Source of the DNA: Saccoglossus kowalevskii
Lineage: Eukaryota > Hemichordata > Enteropneusta > Harrimaniidae
Reading direction: 5' to 3'
Length of the DNA stretch: 12,044 nucleotides
NCBI RefSeq assembly: GCF_000003605.2
Contig: NW_003155740.1
Location: forward strand, 723,353 to 735,396
The first letter of the stretch is position 1; each line of letters starts with the position of its first letter. Positions 1 through 7,507 of the stretch are shown piece after piece. Both the position numbers and the translations under genes were made by a program. The notes under the pieces were generated by a model that worked only from the letters and a program-made list of their open reading frames with translations, was not told the origin of the DNA and did not search any database.

Positions 1-9
1 TTACGTTTC

Positions 10-79
10 AAATCTTTGTATGGGTCTAGCATGTACAGAAATATATTGATTGCACTAGGGTAAAGAAGTCGGACAATAT
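10..79 (+). repeat. Segmental-duplication anchor A, copy 1
   Basis: By eye these 70 bases match 10513-10582 with a single mismatch (A versus T at position 31), in the same orientation and offset by 10,503 bp. Weaker similarity continues for about 30 bases (compare CTAACCAATAA with GAACCAATGG). The block is non-coding. The very high identity against diverged flanks suggests a recent or gene-converted duplication. Confidence 0.9.
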
Positions 80-121
80 ATATATATTCGACTAACCAAT
101 AATATATAATAAAAATATAAT

Positions 122-142
122 ATAATAATAATAATAATAATG
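122..142 (+). repeat. Short (AAT)n microsatellite
   Basis: About seven AAT/ATA repeats. The same trinucleotide sits at the matching place in the downstream copy (10829-10896), where it has grown to about 22 repeats. Confidence 0.85.
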
Positions 143-150
143 CAAAACAT

Positions 151-294
151 TAAAACTATAACTAAAGAACAAACTAAACTGTTACGTTTATAAAGTCTTC
201 AGCTTAGAGTGATGCAATTGCAAGCAGATATTGTAATGATGAAGGATCTTTTGGGAATTACTTTCGGGCATGGGCATGCACCAATCGTTCAGCT
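151..294 (+). repeat. Segmental-duplication anchor B, copy 1
   Basis: This block aligns with 10897-11036 in the same orientation. Shared stretches include AAGAACAAACTAAACTG, GATATTGTAATGATGAAGGA and CATGGGCATGCACCAATCG. Small indels separate the copies: this one has extra bases in GCAATTGCAAGCAG, the other has an extra GAGGTGA. The indels break any common reading frame, so the block is probably non-coding. Similarity stops abruptly after CAGCT in both copies. Confidence 0.85.
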
Positions 295-659
295 AATGGT
301 TGGTCAATGAATTGTCGAATCTGTCGAATCTTTCGCGTGGCAGGCAGACCGACAGACATTATTCAAATCGGTTGTAAGTGCTTCTCTTGCAGCTTGAATA
401 TCTGAAGAGTTAATAGTAAAAGTAGTGGGAGAATCAAAAACCGTGACTAGAAATGGACAACCTCAGTCGTGACAGTGTTGAGTAAAGGCCTGATCCACAA
501 ACATGGTTGATTCAACAATTCTGACATGTCAACCATAAAAGAAACCACAACACTATACCTAGACGCTGTAACAAAATTTGATGGTCAGTCATCAGCCATC
601 AGGTCAGCTGTGATGCTACCGATATGCGTTTTGCATCTTTCCATATAGATTGTTCTTAG

Positions 660-1580
660 TAACGTACTGATTTGAATTGCAGTATATTGATTTTTTACAG
701 TTTACTGATTGTAATTGCTGTATACTGATTTATATTGTACCGTACTGATTTAGAATGTAATATACTGAATTGGATTGCGCTGCAATACCGATTTAAAATG
801 TAGCACACTGAATTTAGCATTCTGAATTAGAATGCAGTATATTTATTTCGATTTCAGTATACTGTTTAGATTACAGTATACTGATTTATATTGCAGGATA
901 CTGATTTAGATTGAAGGATACTGATTTAGATTGCAGGATACTGATTTAGATTGCAGGATACTGATTTAGATTGAAGGATACTGATTTAGATTGCAGGATA
1001 CTGATTTAGATTGCAGAATACTGATTTAGATTGAAGGATACTGATTTAGATTGCAGGATACTGATTTAGATTGCAGTATACTGGTTTAGAATGTAGTATA
1101 CTTATTTAGAATATAGTATACTGATTTAGAGTGCAGCAAATTGATTTAGAATATAGTAAACCGATTTTAGTGTAGCGCACTGATTTATATAGTACTATAC
1201 TGATTTAGAATGTAGTATACTGAATTGGATTACAGTGCAATACCGATTTAAAGTGTAGCACACTGATTGTAGCATTTTGAATTAGAATGTAATATATTGA
1301 TTTAGATTGCATTATATTGATTTAGATTACAGTATACTGATTCAGAGTGTAGTATACTGATTTAGATTGCAGTATACTGATTTTGATTGCAGTATACCGG
1401 TTCAGAATGTAGTATACTAATTTAGAATATAGTATACCGATTTAGAGCGTAGCACACTGATTTATATGGAGCATACTGATTTATAATATAGTATAAAGAT
1501 TTAGAATGTAGCATACTGATTTAGATTGCAGTATACTGATTTAGATCACAGTATACTGATTTAGATTGCAGTATACTGAA
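660..1580 (+). repeat. 20-bp minisatellite, roughly 46 units
   Basis: A head-to-tail array with consensus near TATACTGATTTAGATTGCAG. Central units are almost identical, while both flanks carry variants such as TAGAATGTAG, ACCGATTTA and AGCACACTGA. Larger blocks have also been copied: about 728-850 reappears at about 1182-1310 (offset near 455 bp), and a third related block begins near 1391. It ends about 160 bp before the first visible opsin exon, so it probably lies in the intron before TM4. There are no unique spacers, which excludes CRISPR, and no long open frame. Confidence 0.95.
901..1080 (+). repeat. Higher-order 60-bp repeat, three copies
   Basis: Within the minisatellite, 20-bp units alternate in a fixed order: one unit ending TTGAAGGATA followed by two ending TTGCAGGATA. 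This triplet repeats three times (901-960, 961-1020, 1021-1080). The copies differ only in the last unit (GGATA, GAATA, GTATA). Such order points to recent amplification of a 60-bp block. Confidence 0.95.
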
Positions 1581-1597
1581 ATAAGTTCACACTATAC

Positions 1598-1621
1598 CAT
1601 TCATTCATTGATTGATTGATG
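1598..1621 (+). repeat. (ATTC)3(ATTG)3 tetranucleotide run
   Basis: A short compound microsatellite (CATTCATTCATTGATTGATTGATG) just after the minisatellite. No function is evident. Confidence 0.8.
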
Positions 1622-1742
1622 TCTATATTCTTGTTAATGTACATTATTATATGTCATTCAAATATGTGTCTCAAAATTAAACTAAAAAGCTGAGAGAGTG
1701 ATATAACAATACTGATACGATAATTGTAATATCTGTTTTCAG

Positions 1743-1839
1743 GTTCTTCTTTCAAAAAGAAAAAGATAATTGTTACAATCGCGTTGATATGGTTATATTC
1801 AGCATTTTGGGCTACTGCACCTCTAATAGGATGGAACAG
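1743..1839 (+). CDS. Opsin (Opn5/neuropsin-like), exon encoding TM4
   Basis: The exon starts after the acceptor CTGTTTTCAG and ends before a GT donor at 1840. It carries the last two bases of a split codon, then 31 codons from 1745, and leaves AG for the next exon. The peptide has a basic intracellular stretch (SFKKKK), then a TM4 with WLYSAFWATAPLIGW, the W..Y..FW...P..GW pattern of animal opsins. Opn5 has the closely similar form WAYASFWTTMPLVG (from memory). Opsins are seven-helix G-protein-coupled receptors that bind retinal in the plasma membrane. TM1-TM3 and the DRY motif are not in the window, so the gene's 5' part lies to the left. The AG-rich minisatellite sits in the preceding intron. 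The opsin call is firm; the Opn5 subgroup is less certain. Confidence 0.9.
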
Positions 1840-2125
1840 GTTTGATTCTTTTTGTGATTTGCATTAAGTCTTTTTCAATGTTATTTAAAGTGTTTTACAT
1901 TCCTTGCGCATTCCAAAGTACAGATGAACAGTGATGTATACATTACATACAGCATGTTGATACTTGTATTAAATTGCCAAACCATGGATCAAATAATTTA
2001 GTATAGGTGTACATAACTGTATTTAACTATGATGATTACAGTTTCTTGGTTTATGTAATGAAATCTTACACTCGCTGCTATTTTATCCTGCGTCCACACA
2101 TAAAACTGTTTTTTTATTTATGCAG

Positions 2126-2351
2126 ATATGCTCCAGAACCGTACCTGGCATCATGCTCATTAGACTGGTCAAGTACACAGCCAGCTGATATCGCATACAT
2201 TGTCTGTATATTCGTGTGGTGCTTTGCATTCTGCTTAGTATCAATCATATACAGCTATAGCGGCATTATCATAAAGGTCAGACAGACACAAGGCAACTTA
2301 CATCTAAGCAGTCAACAATTAGTGTCGAAAAAGCAAAGCAAAACTACTAAG
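2126..2351 (+). CDS. Opsin (Opn5-like), exon encoding ECL2 and TM5
   Basis: The acceptor TTTATGCAG ends at 2125. Joining AG from the previous exon with A2126 gives Arg and an unbroken frame. The exon opens with YAPEPYLASCSLDW. YAPEP and SC..DW are the second extracellular loop of Opn5-type opsins, including the cysteine that pairs with TM3. TM5 follows (about IAYIVCIFVWCFAFCLVSIIYS). The proline usual in opsin TM5 (LLPTAV in Opn5, from memory) is replaced by Cys. The third intracellular loop is rich in K, Q and S and ends TTK, just before a GT donor at 2352. The intron before is 286 bp (1840-2125) and interrupts a codon after its second base; the intron after is 138 bp and falls between codons. 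No stop or frameshift is present. Confidence 0.92.
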
Positions 2352-2489
2352 GTATCAGATAGGTATTATATAAGTGAATATATATGTACACTTGGTCAAA
2401 TTATTATTATTTTATCGATTACAAGGTACTAAGGTTACAAAGTTTAATGCTAAATCTAATTGTCTGATAATGTATTGATCCATTTTCAG
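2352..2489 (+). other. Last opsin intron (phase 0)
   Basis: GT at 2352 and CATTTTCAG at 2481-2489. The portion from 2361 onward has a clear second copy at 11888-12021, including AGTATTATATAAGT-like and TCTAATTGTCTGATAATG stretches. The 3' splice site is kept in both copies. Confidence 0.88.
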
Positions 2490-2792
2490 ATATTCGCGAT
2501 TACCACAGTATGTTTCCTTGTTTCATGGACTCCATACGCTATTGTGTCGTTAATTCAAGTCATTAAAGGCAGTTCAGCTGAGATTCCATTAGTGACGACG
2601 TTACCAACCCTGTTTGCAAAATTTTCATGCGTATACAACCCACTGGTATATTATATCACAGACGAGACATTTCGAAAATCAGCCAATCATATAACAGATG
2701 GAACATTTAGGAAATCAGCCAATCAACTTGTTTGCTGTACTTTCTCACTTAATCACGTGACATCGGATGTGCAACCACAGAACCTGTTATAA
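2490..2792 (+). CDS. Opsin (Opn5-like), last exon: TM6, TM7, tail
   Basis: The exon encodes 100 residues and a TAA at 2790-2792. TM6 has FLVSWTPYAIVS (the W.PYA pocket motif). TM7 has PTLFAKFSCVYNPLVYY: the lysine at exon residue 44 (codon 2619-2621) is at the retinal Schiff-base position and NPLVY is the NPxxY motif. Helix 8 starts after it and is duplicated: ITDETFRKSANH is followed by ITDGTFRKSANQ. The tail then has CC, a plausible palmitoylation pair, and stops about 20 residues later. With the two preceding exons this gives about 207 uninterrupted residues, so the gene looks intact where visible. Opn5 proteins are typically UV- or violet-sensitive bistable pigments; wavelength and coupling cannot be read from this fragment. 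No AATAAA is evident shortly after the stop. Confidence 0.92.
   Translation: MFAITTVCFLVSWTPYAIVSLIQVIKGSSAEIPLVTTLPTLFAKFSCVYNPLVYYITDETFRKSANHITDGTFRKSANQLVCCTFSLNHVTSDVQPQNLL
2653..2724 (+). repeat. In-frame 36-bp tandem duplication in helix 8
   Basis: 2653-2688 and 2689-2724 are head-to-tail copies matching at about 30 of 36 positions. They encode 12-residue repeats sharing TFRKSAN. Several differences are silent (GAC/GAT, CGA/AGG, ATC/ATA), suggesting that the protein sequence has been kept since the duplication. Confidence 0.9.
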
Positions 2793-3431
2793 ACACATAC
2801 GCAACAGCAATCTCAATTGCAAGTCTATTCGACTATAAAGGTGCCATGTCGCATGTATATTACTTACGTGTGTATCATTATCCCGAATACTCTATGTAGT
2901 AAAAATAGAAAAAATATACTATAAAGTAATGTCATGTCATTTACCCAGCAACAGCAACTCGATACAGTACGTCGCGCCATGATTCAGGTCTGTAATTATG
3001 TGTTGATTTTGTTGGATGAGATTTTTATAGTTATTTTAATTACCAATTGTCCTACGTCTTGCAGATTTATGCAAGCACTGAGTAATTTGTAATAGTGTGA
3101 AAGGTCGCTATAGAGAGCAACCATTATTTAAAAACAGTCAGGTATTTGTTATATTCAGAAATTTCTGCATTGCTATCATTTATGTGTTCGTCATGTAATT
3201 TTCTAGTTTATCATATTTTTAATTTAGCGTTGAAGCAATATTAATAACTTGACACCTAGAGTTTTCTTGAATATCAGTCTGAACCCTTGTAGGATTTTGT
3301 GTGTATACGACTTTCATCATTTAGTATGTGCGATGAAATCATGTCATCCAGCCTCAATCGTGCACAGTCCATTAAAGGTACGATATTAACTGGGTTTTCA
3401 AACCTATTTGGTTTTAACATTTATTTTTTTA
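2793..3431. other. Opsin 3' flank, no gene seen
   Basis: Presumably begins with the opsin 3' UTR. I find no convincing polyadenylation signal, RNA gene, repeat or protein-like frame. The open stretch from 3299 becomes protein-like only after about 3432, where the retroelement remnant starts. Confidence 0.5.
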
Positions 3432-3635
3432 GGGCCAAATACTTGACAGGGCGCAAACCAAACAATGAAAGAGACCGCAAACCAAAACGATCGATAAGGC
3501 GAGTGGACGCTGACAAAGATCAGTGTCCAGGCAAGACACCGACCAAGCGTCATATATATTCGGTATACGCACGGAAACTATTCACGCAACCAAGGCAGAG
3601 TTTCTAGCATCTGACATCAAAATACACGGTATTTT
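3432..3635 (+). pseudogene. Gag C-terminal remnant of the Gypsy element
   Basis: A basic peptide with RDRKPKRSIRRVD, of the kind that links the nucleic-acid-binding gag tail to the protease in such elements. No intact CCHC zinc knuckle is seen. The reading frame must change at least once before the protease at 3636. Confidence 0.55.
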
Positions 3636-3755
3636 GTTGACACTGGTACAGCGATCAACATAATGGATGAAAGTGACTTTGAAAAGCTAAACGGAAAAGT
3701 CGGGTCGAAACGGACTTGTACAAAAGTATTTCCATACAAAAGTCAATATTCCTAG
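3636..3755 (+). pseudogene. Retropepsin-like protease remnant
   Basis: Starts with VDTGTAINIMDESDFEKL. DTG is the catalytic triplet of retroviral-type aspartic proteases, and the following hydrophobic and D/E pattern fits. The frame ends at a TAG (3753-3755), before the flap region and the later conserved segment. The protease is an enzyme that cleaves the element's own polyprotein; this copy is dead. Confidence 0.75.
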
Positions 3756-3869
3756 GCGAATTCCGGACAGACCTCAAATGTAAAACGAGTACTGGAAAGA
3801 AAGCGCTATCGAATATATTAATTATGTCTCCAAGCGCAACGGTAATTTCGGGGAATCGCTACTTTTCAG

Positions 3870-4500
3870 ACAGCAGAAGATTTGGGACTCGTACAAATAA
3901 TCAAACAAGTCGGAGGACAGACTGAAACTGACACACTAGTGAGCGAATACGTTGGTTTATTCACAGTTCTGGACAAAATGACAGATTTCCGAATAAAGCT
4001 GCACATCGACGAAACTGTTCAACCCGTAGTCCAACTGCATCATCGCATACCGTTTCCTATTCGCAAAAAAGTCGAAAAGAAAATTGCAGAAGTGGAAGCC
4101 ATCGATAGAATCTAAAAGGTCGACGAAACAACACCATGGATATCGCCAATTGCTGTCGTTCCTAAGTCAAAGAATCCAGAAATACACGAATTCGTATTGA
4201 CATGTGACGCACAAACGAAGCCGTCAAACAAAAGCGACACATCATGCCGACGATTAAATCATTCAAGATCTGAACAACTCCACGGTGTCAACTCGAGCTA
4301 ACACCAGCATCGAGGTACATACTACATTTAGTACACAAGTTGGTTTACGACGATGATATACTCATACACGGGAAAACGCAGAAAGACCATCAACACACTC
4401 AGTCTGAGAGCTGTATTCCAACGACTACGCGAAAGAAAACTTACTCTAAACAAACGAAAATGTTCAACAAATCAAATCTCATCGATTTCCCACAGAAGGA
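3870..4500 (+). pseudogene. Gypsy reverse transcriptase remnant (N-terminus, palm)
   Basis: A run from about TAEDLGL carries EYVGLF, DFRIKLHID, RIPFPIRKKVEKKI and, past an in-frame TAA at 4113-4115, TPWISPIAVVPKSKNPE. These are the entry to Gypsy-type reverse transcriptase. A shifted frame then gives RHIMPTI. The palm segment is mostly missing: text near FSTQVGL (about 4328-4345) runs straight into DDDILIHGKT, so the DLN-type catalytic block and the stretch before the YxDD-like site have gone. RLRERKLTLNKRKC follows, as expected downstream of the active site. Confidence 0.85.
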
Positions 4501-4936
4501 ATGTCACAAGACCCAGAGAAAGTCGCGGCTGTCAAGAACGGCGAAGCCCCAACAAACACGACAGAGGTTAGAAGTATGGTAACATATTTCTCACGCTTCA
4601 TACCCGACTTAGCGACTATAACTCCTTCGATTATTAACCGTAAAAGACGCGGTATGGGAATGGTTCAGCACTCATCGCAATGCGCTCGACACGATCAAAG
4701 AATGATTAACAAGCAATTCATTCATGGCATAGTTTGATCCGAATAAAGACACTGAAATCGTAGTAGACGCAAGCCCTGTTGGTCTAGTAGCAATGCTCAC
4801 TTCGAAAAGTGGTGATGAAGACGCAACATGATTTACGCGAAATAACTTACTCCAGTCGAACAGAGATATTAGTATACCGAGAATGGAAAAGTCCATTCTA
4901 ATCTCATCCTAGTTTTGGAACAATGCAAACCCTAGA
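4501..4936 (+). pseudogene. RT thumb and RNase H start of the Gypsy element
   Basis: MSQDPEKVAAVKN, EVRSMVTYFSRFIPDLATI and, in another frame from 4733, FDPNKDTEIVVDASPVGL are the usual RT connection and RNase H opening. The DASP aspartate corresponds to the first catalytic acid of RNase H. Stops and frame changes follow, and similarity fades near LEQCKP-like sequence at about 4910-4930. Confidence 0.8.
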
Positions 4937-5012
4937 TACTGAAATGCGAAACGTGTTAAACTTGTATTAAGATAAAGAGAAATGTAATGTTGTTATTTGA
5001 TATGTACACATC

Positions 5013-5651
5013 GAAGAGGGAAAGGATCTGACATCAAATGTGCATGCTCGAATTATTGGTGCTCTGTCAGACTTACATGCTTACATATCATCAAGATTGT
5101 TACAAAATGTTTTCATCAAAACGCAAAGTTTCTGCAGCCTCTAAACTTTGTTCACCAGATGTGCTTGATGTTGTTTTCCAGAGCTGTAACTGCCATTGAG
5201 GCTAACCCAAAGAGGATTTGAAATTCTGTGGAAATCTATGACATATCCATGACATGAAGCATCGGCCTCCACAAGTACTGATTCAGATGTATCAAAACAT
5301 GAAAAGAGCAAGAGCAACAGGCAAACCGTTCGATGCGAGCTAACCTCATTCGCAAACTTGAGAGGCATTTTGGTGATGAGTTGTTAGTGATGAAGATATT
5401 TGGATGTGCAAGTATCATTTGTTTACCAAAGTATGTACCAAGTTGACGATATTGTAAAGAATATTAGAGCCGAAATTAAAAATTCAGAACAAAAAGAAAC
5501 TAACTCGTATGACTTTGACAGTTGCACCCTTCAGGACGCGATGGAAAAAGTGCAACGCTTGTACGCTTGTTTTATGTGTGGTCTGGTTTCAAATGGAACT
5601 GTCATAAAAATATCTTTATCTTTGGCTATTGAATTTACCCAATATTCATAA
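5013..5651 (+). pseudogene. N-terminal part of the multicopy-element protein
   Basis: Fragments in changing frames: SNVHARIIGALSDLHA (from 5013), YHQDCYKMFSSKRKVSAASK (5086-5196, ends in TGA), an AIEANPKRI piece with TGA where Trp is expected (NSVEIYD follows), MRANLIRKLERHFGDELLV (from 5333) and VSNGTVIKISLSLAIEFTQYS to a stop at 5649-5651. The Y/H/C spacing in YHQDCY is a conserved feature as I recall the family, possibly metal-binding. The frame changes at least four times. Sequence between 5652 and 5975 is only patchily protein-like (QHMATKVF near 5818-5841), pointing to deletion or replacement there. Confidence 0.6.
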
Positions 5652-5975
5652 TGTATGAGATAAATATTTTGTTTTAATCAATCGTTTTTTTTTTGTTTTA
5701 TCAATTTATTTGAATGCATGTTAACATACATATACAATATAATCATTATGACATTATTGGATAGTGAAAATCTCAGGATAGTTGTCATGATAATAAGAAA
5801 TACAACAGAGACACAACACATGGCAACCAAGGTATTCACGGAAAAGTATGTATGAATATGTTCTGTAATCATTGGTCTTGTTTGATTTTTTTTAAAGATA
5901 TAGTAATTTACAATTTATGAGGTAATATATTTTATTACAGATTCCCATAAATATAATCATGGACATACAGTACAG
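5652..5975 (+). other. AT-rich, poorly preserved part of the element
   Basis: Mostly AT-rich. Around 5795-5845 a short peptide (ETQHMATKVF) resembles a conserved segment of the family, so this is probably still element sequence with large losses. GT at 5652 and TTTTATTACAG ending at 5940 could mark an intron, but the coding sides do not join convincingly. Confidence 0.35.
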
Positions 5976-6485
5976 AGAATCAAAAAAGAGGAGATGCATA
6001 CTTTGAAACTCAAAGAACTGTCACCTATAAGCATTCAACATTTCATTGATTCGAAAAAACGGTACCTCTTACAGTTCAGGTTAAAGAAGGTCTACCATTC
6101 CACCTACTGACACAGCTTCATAGGACTATAAACTTCTCTAGAATCTGATATAACATGGTTGTCTATAGTTATTGCTAACACTCGTGGTAACACTCCAGTA
6201 CCTGAATCGTCTGGTTACATGGCTGGTATTACTTGGACGATGGTTCCTCGGCCAGGACATTCAACAAGATTTACATTAGACCCATTGATAGACTCATCAC
6301 TTTCCCATCCTGATACTGTGTTGAAAACACTTTTGTTTATTGAAGATTTCATGAAACAGAATGGTGTACCATACACTCATGTATCTGCCGATATGCAGCT
6401 GTACAAGGTAGTGATGCAGATTCAATGGTCTTTCCCTGACAAATGGAATAATTTTGTAGTGCGTCCTGTCGTATGCACACACTGA
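5976..6485 (+). pseudogene. Central part of the multicopy-element protein, first half
   Basis: One frame gives RIKKEEMHTLKLKELSPISI up to a TGA near 6108-6110. The same phase resumes from about 6141 with ITWLSIVIANTRGNTPVPE and MVPRPGHSTRF, then HPDTVLKTLLFIEDFM and VSADMQLYKVVMQIQWSFP. An ADxxLYK motif recurs in the family as I recall it (D-Q/E-x-LY), in a predicted alpha/beta setting; its role is unknown. A frameshift near 6470 moves the continuation (MHTLMSFIGCISTLM) into another frame. Confidence 0.65.
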
Positions 6486-7012
6486 TGTCTTTTATTGGTT
6501 GCATTAGTACTCTGATGAAAAAAAAGTGACCTGGAGGCAATTCAAATGTGTTGTTCACATGCTCAATGGAAAAGCATGGTCCAAGGCACTCAGAGGATTG
6601 AGGATGGTCACATCAGCACTACTAGAACCATTGATTCTCGCAGGAAAGTCTACTTTGGAAGACCTGGAAAATGAGTTTGATAGTGTTCGCAGTTCTTCAC
6701 GTACAGGTCGCCTTTGGATAGACTGTCTGATTACACCTGTCATAATTCTGCACTTGTTCCTCCATGCGGAAAGGAAGGGAGATTGGTGGCTCCAATTTAT
6801 TGTCTGGGGTGTATGTTGCCATATTTCTTTGCAGCAGGCCACTGGAATTATGCACGATATATTTTGTCACATCCACTTCATTACCAGAAGTGGTACAAGC
6901 TGCTTTCCTGAGAGGGGAACATGTTTGTCGACACCGTCGTGGAGTGTGGAATTCACTTTTCATGGACCAATTAGGTGAACAAACCTACATACGATATGGA
7001 AAGGCCAAATGA
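6473..7012 (+). pseudogene. Central part of the multicopy-element protein, second half
   Basis: The reading passes through MHTLMSFIGCIS (from 6473), MLNGKAWSKALRGLRMVTS with GRLWIDCLITPVI and GDWWL (frame of 6526), then MLPYFFAAGHWNYARYIL, then AFLRGEHVCRHRRGVWNS, MDQLGEQTYIRYGKAK and a TGA at 7010-7012. At least three frameshifts occur (near 6525, 6790 and 6890). NYARYI and the HRRGVWNS..D..GEQTYIRYGK segment are the best preserved parts. Function unknown. Confidence 0.65.
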
Positions 7013-7507
7013 GGGTTAGTAGGAAAGACCCTTTCTGAAGAGCAAGTAGCTTGCAGGATACTTTCTCGCCCTCTATGCAATGGCCTATCTCTTGCTCATG
7101 ACAAAATGTATGGTGAAGCGCTTGATGAAGATCATGGTATGGAACTAAATTCTCACAAGGAAGAGGGGAAAAGAAGGAACCAACAGATGCCTCCAACAGG
7201 AATGTGATTATTGCACTAAAGAAGTTCGGTAATCCTCTTACCACGCAACCTGGCGATGCACTCATCAATATTGTTAGTGGCCCTGTTGCTCCAGATACTG
7301 TGAATGTAGATAACGCACTTGTCATTGGTCATCAAATGGAAAAAGAAAGTAACAACCATGGAGACTATGAATAAAAGCTCTAAAATAGGTAATACTAATG
7401 CCTATGACATGGAAAAGTTGTATGCACGCCTGCTTGTTATCTCCCAGAAAAGAGATGTCCACTTGCCTGATCTTTTTCAGTATGAGCTCTCACCAGTATC
7501 TTCTTAA
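7013..7507 (+). pseudogene. Linker part of the multicopy-element protein
   Basis: Past the in-frame TGA the same phase continues with GLVGKTLSEEQVA and SRPLCNGLSLAHDKMYGE, then a charged KEEGKRR region. A frameshift near 7200 leads to NVIIALKKFGNPLTTQPGDA and PDTVNVDNALVIGHQMEKE, and another near 7320-7350 to AYDMEKLYARLLVISQKRDV and LPDLFQYELSPV. It ends at TAA 7505-7507, after which the same frame goes on as IFDEFRDMRNGVKS. Confidence 0.65.

Larger units (their letters stand above)
1..659. other. Non-coding DNA, probably opsin upstream intron
   Basis: No reading frame here resembles a protein, and no opsin TM1-TM3 exon could be found. Because the exon at 1743 begins with a splice acceptor, this stretch probably lies in the large intron before it, or partly upstream of it. 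Two blocks (10-79 and about 151-294) recur at 10513-10582 and 10897-11036 and mark the left edge of a duplicated unit. A short direct repeat of GTCGAATCT occurs near 314-333. Confidence 0.5.
3432..4936 (+). mobile_element. Decayed Gypsy-type LTR retroelement fragment
   Basis: Translated pieces follow the usual Gypsy order: gag tail, protease, reverse transcriptase, RNase H start. They are broken by stops, frameshifts and at least one internal deletion. No integrase and no LTR was recognised at either end, so it is truncated on both sides. The 5' limit is set where a basic, gag-like peptide begins; the 3' limit where RNase H-like sequence gives way to the next element. It lies in the same orientation as the opsin, about 640 bp beyond its stop. 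It cannot encode a working polyprotein. Confidence 0.85.

Noticed and set aside
660-1580. CRISPR array
   Set aside because: Units are contiguous and similar along their whole length with no unique spacers, and the setting is an animal intron.
2007-2125. Opsin reading frame starting at 2007
   Set aside because: The frame is open before 2126, but this part is intron: a TTTATGCAG acceptor precedes the YAPEP codons and the upstream peptide is not opsin-like.
4672-4896. Minus-strand 74-residue frame
   Set aside because: Opposite to the RNase H remnant, which explains this sequence on the plus strand.
5678-5872. Minus-strand frame rich in hydrophobic residues
   Set aside because: AT-rich low-complexity translation; the plus strand here shows a trace of the element protein (ETQHMATKVF), so the frame is a shadow.
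5652-5940. True spliceosomal intron in the multicopy element
   Set aside because: GT and AG are present, but coding sequence on the two sides does not join in a convincing frame and family-like peptide remains inside.
6960-7325. Minus-strand 121-residue frame
   Set aside because: The longest minus-strand frame, but the plus strand carries the recognisable element protein through this stretch, so it is a shadow.
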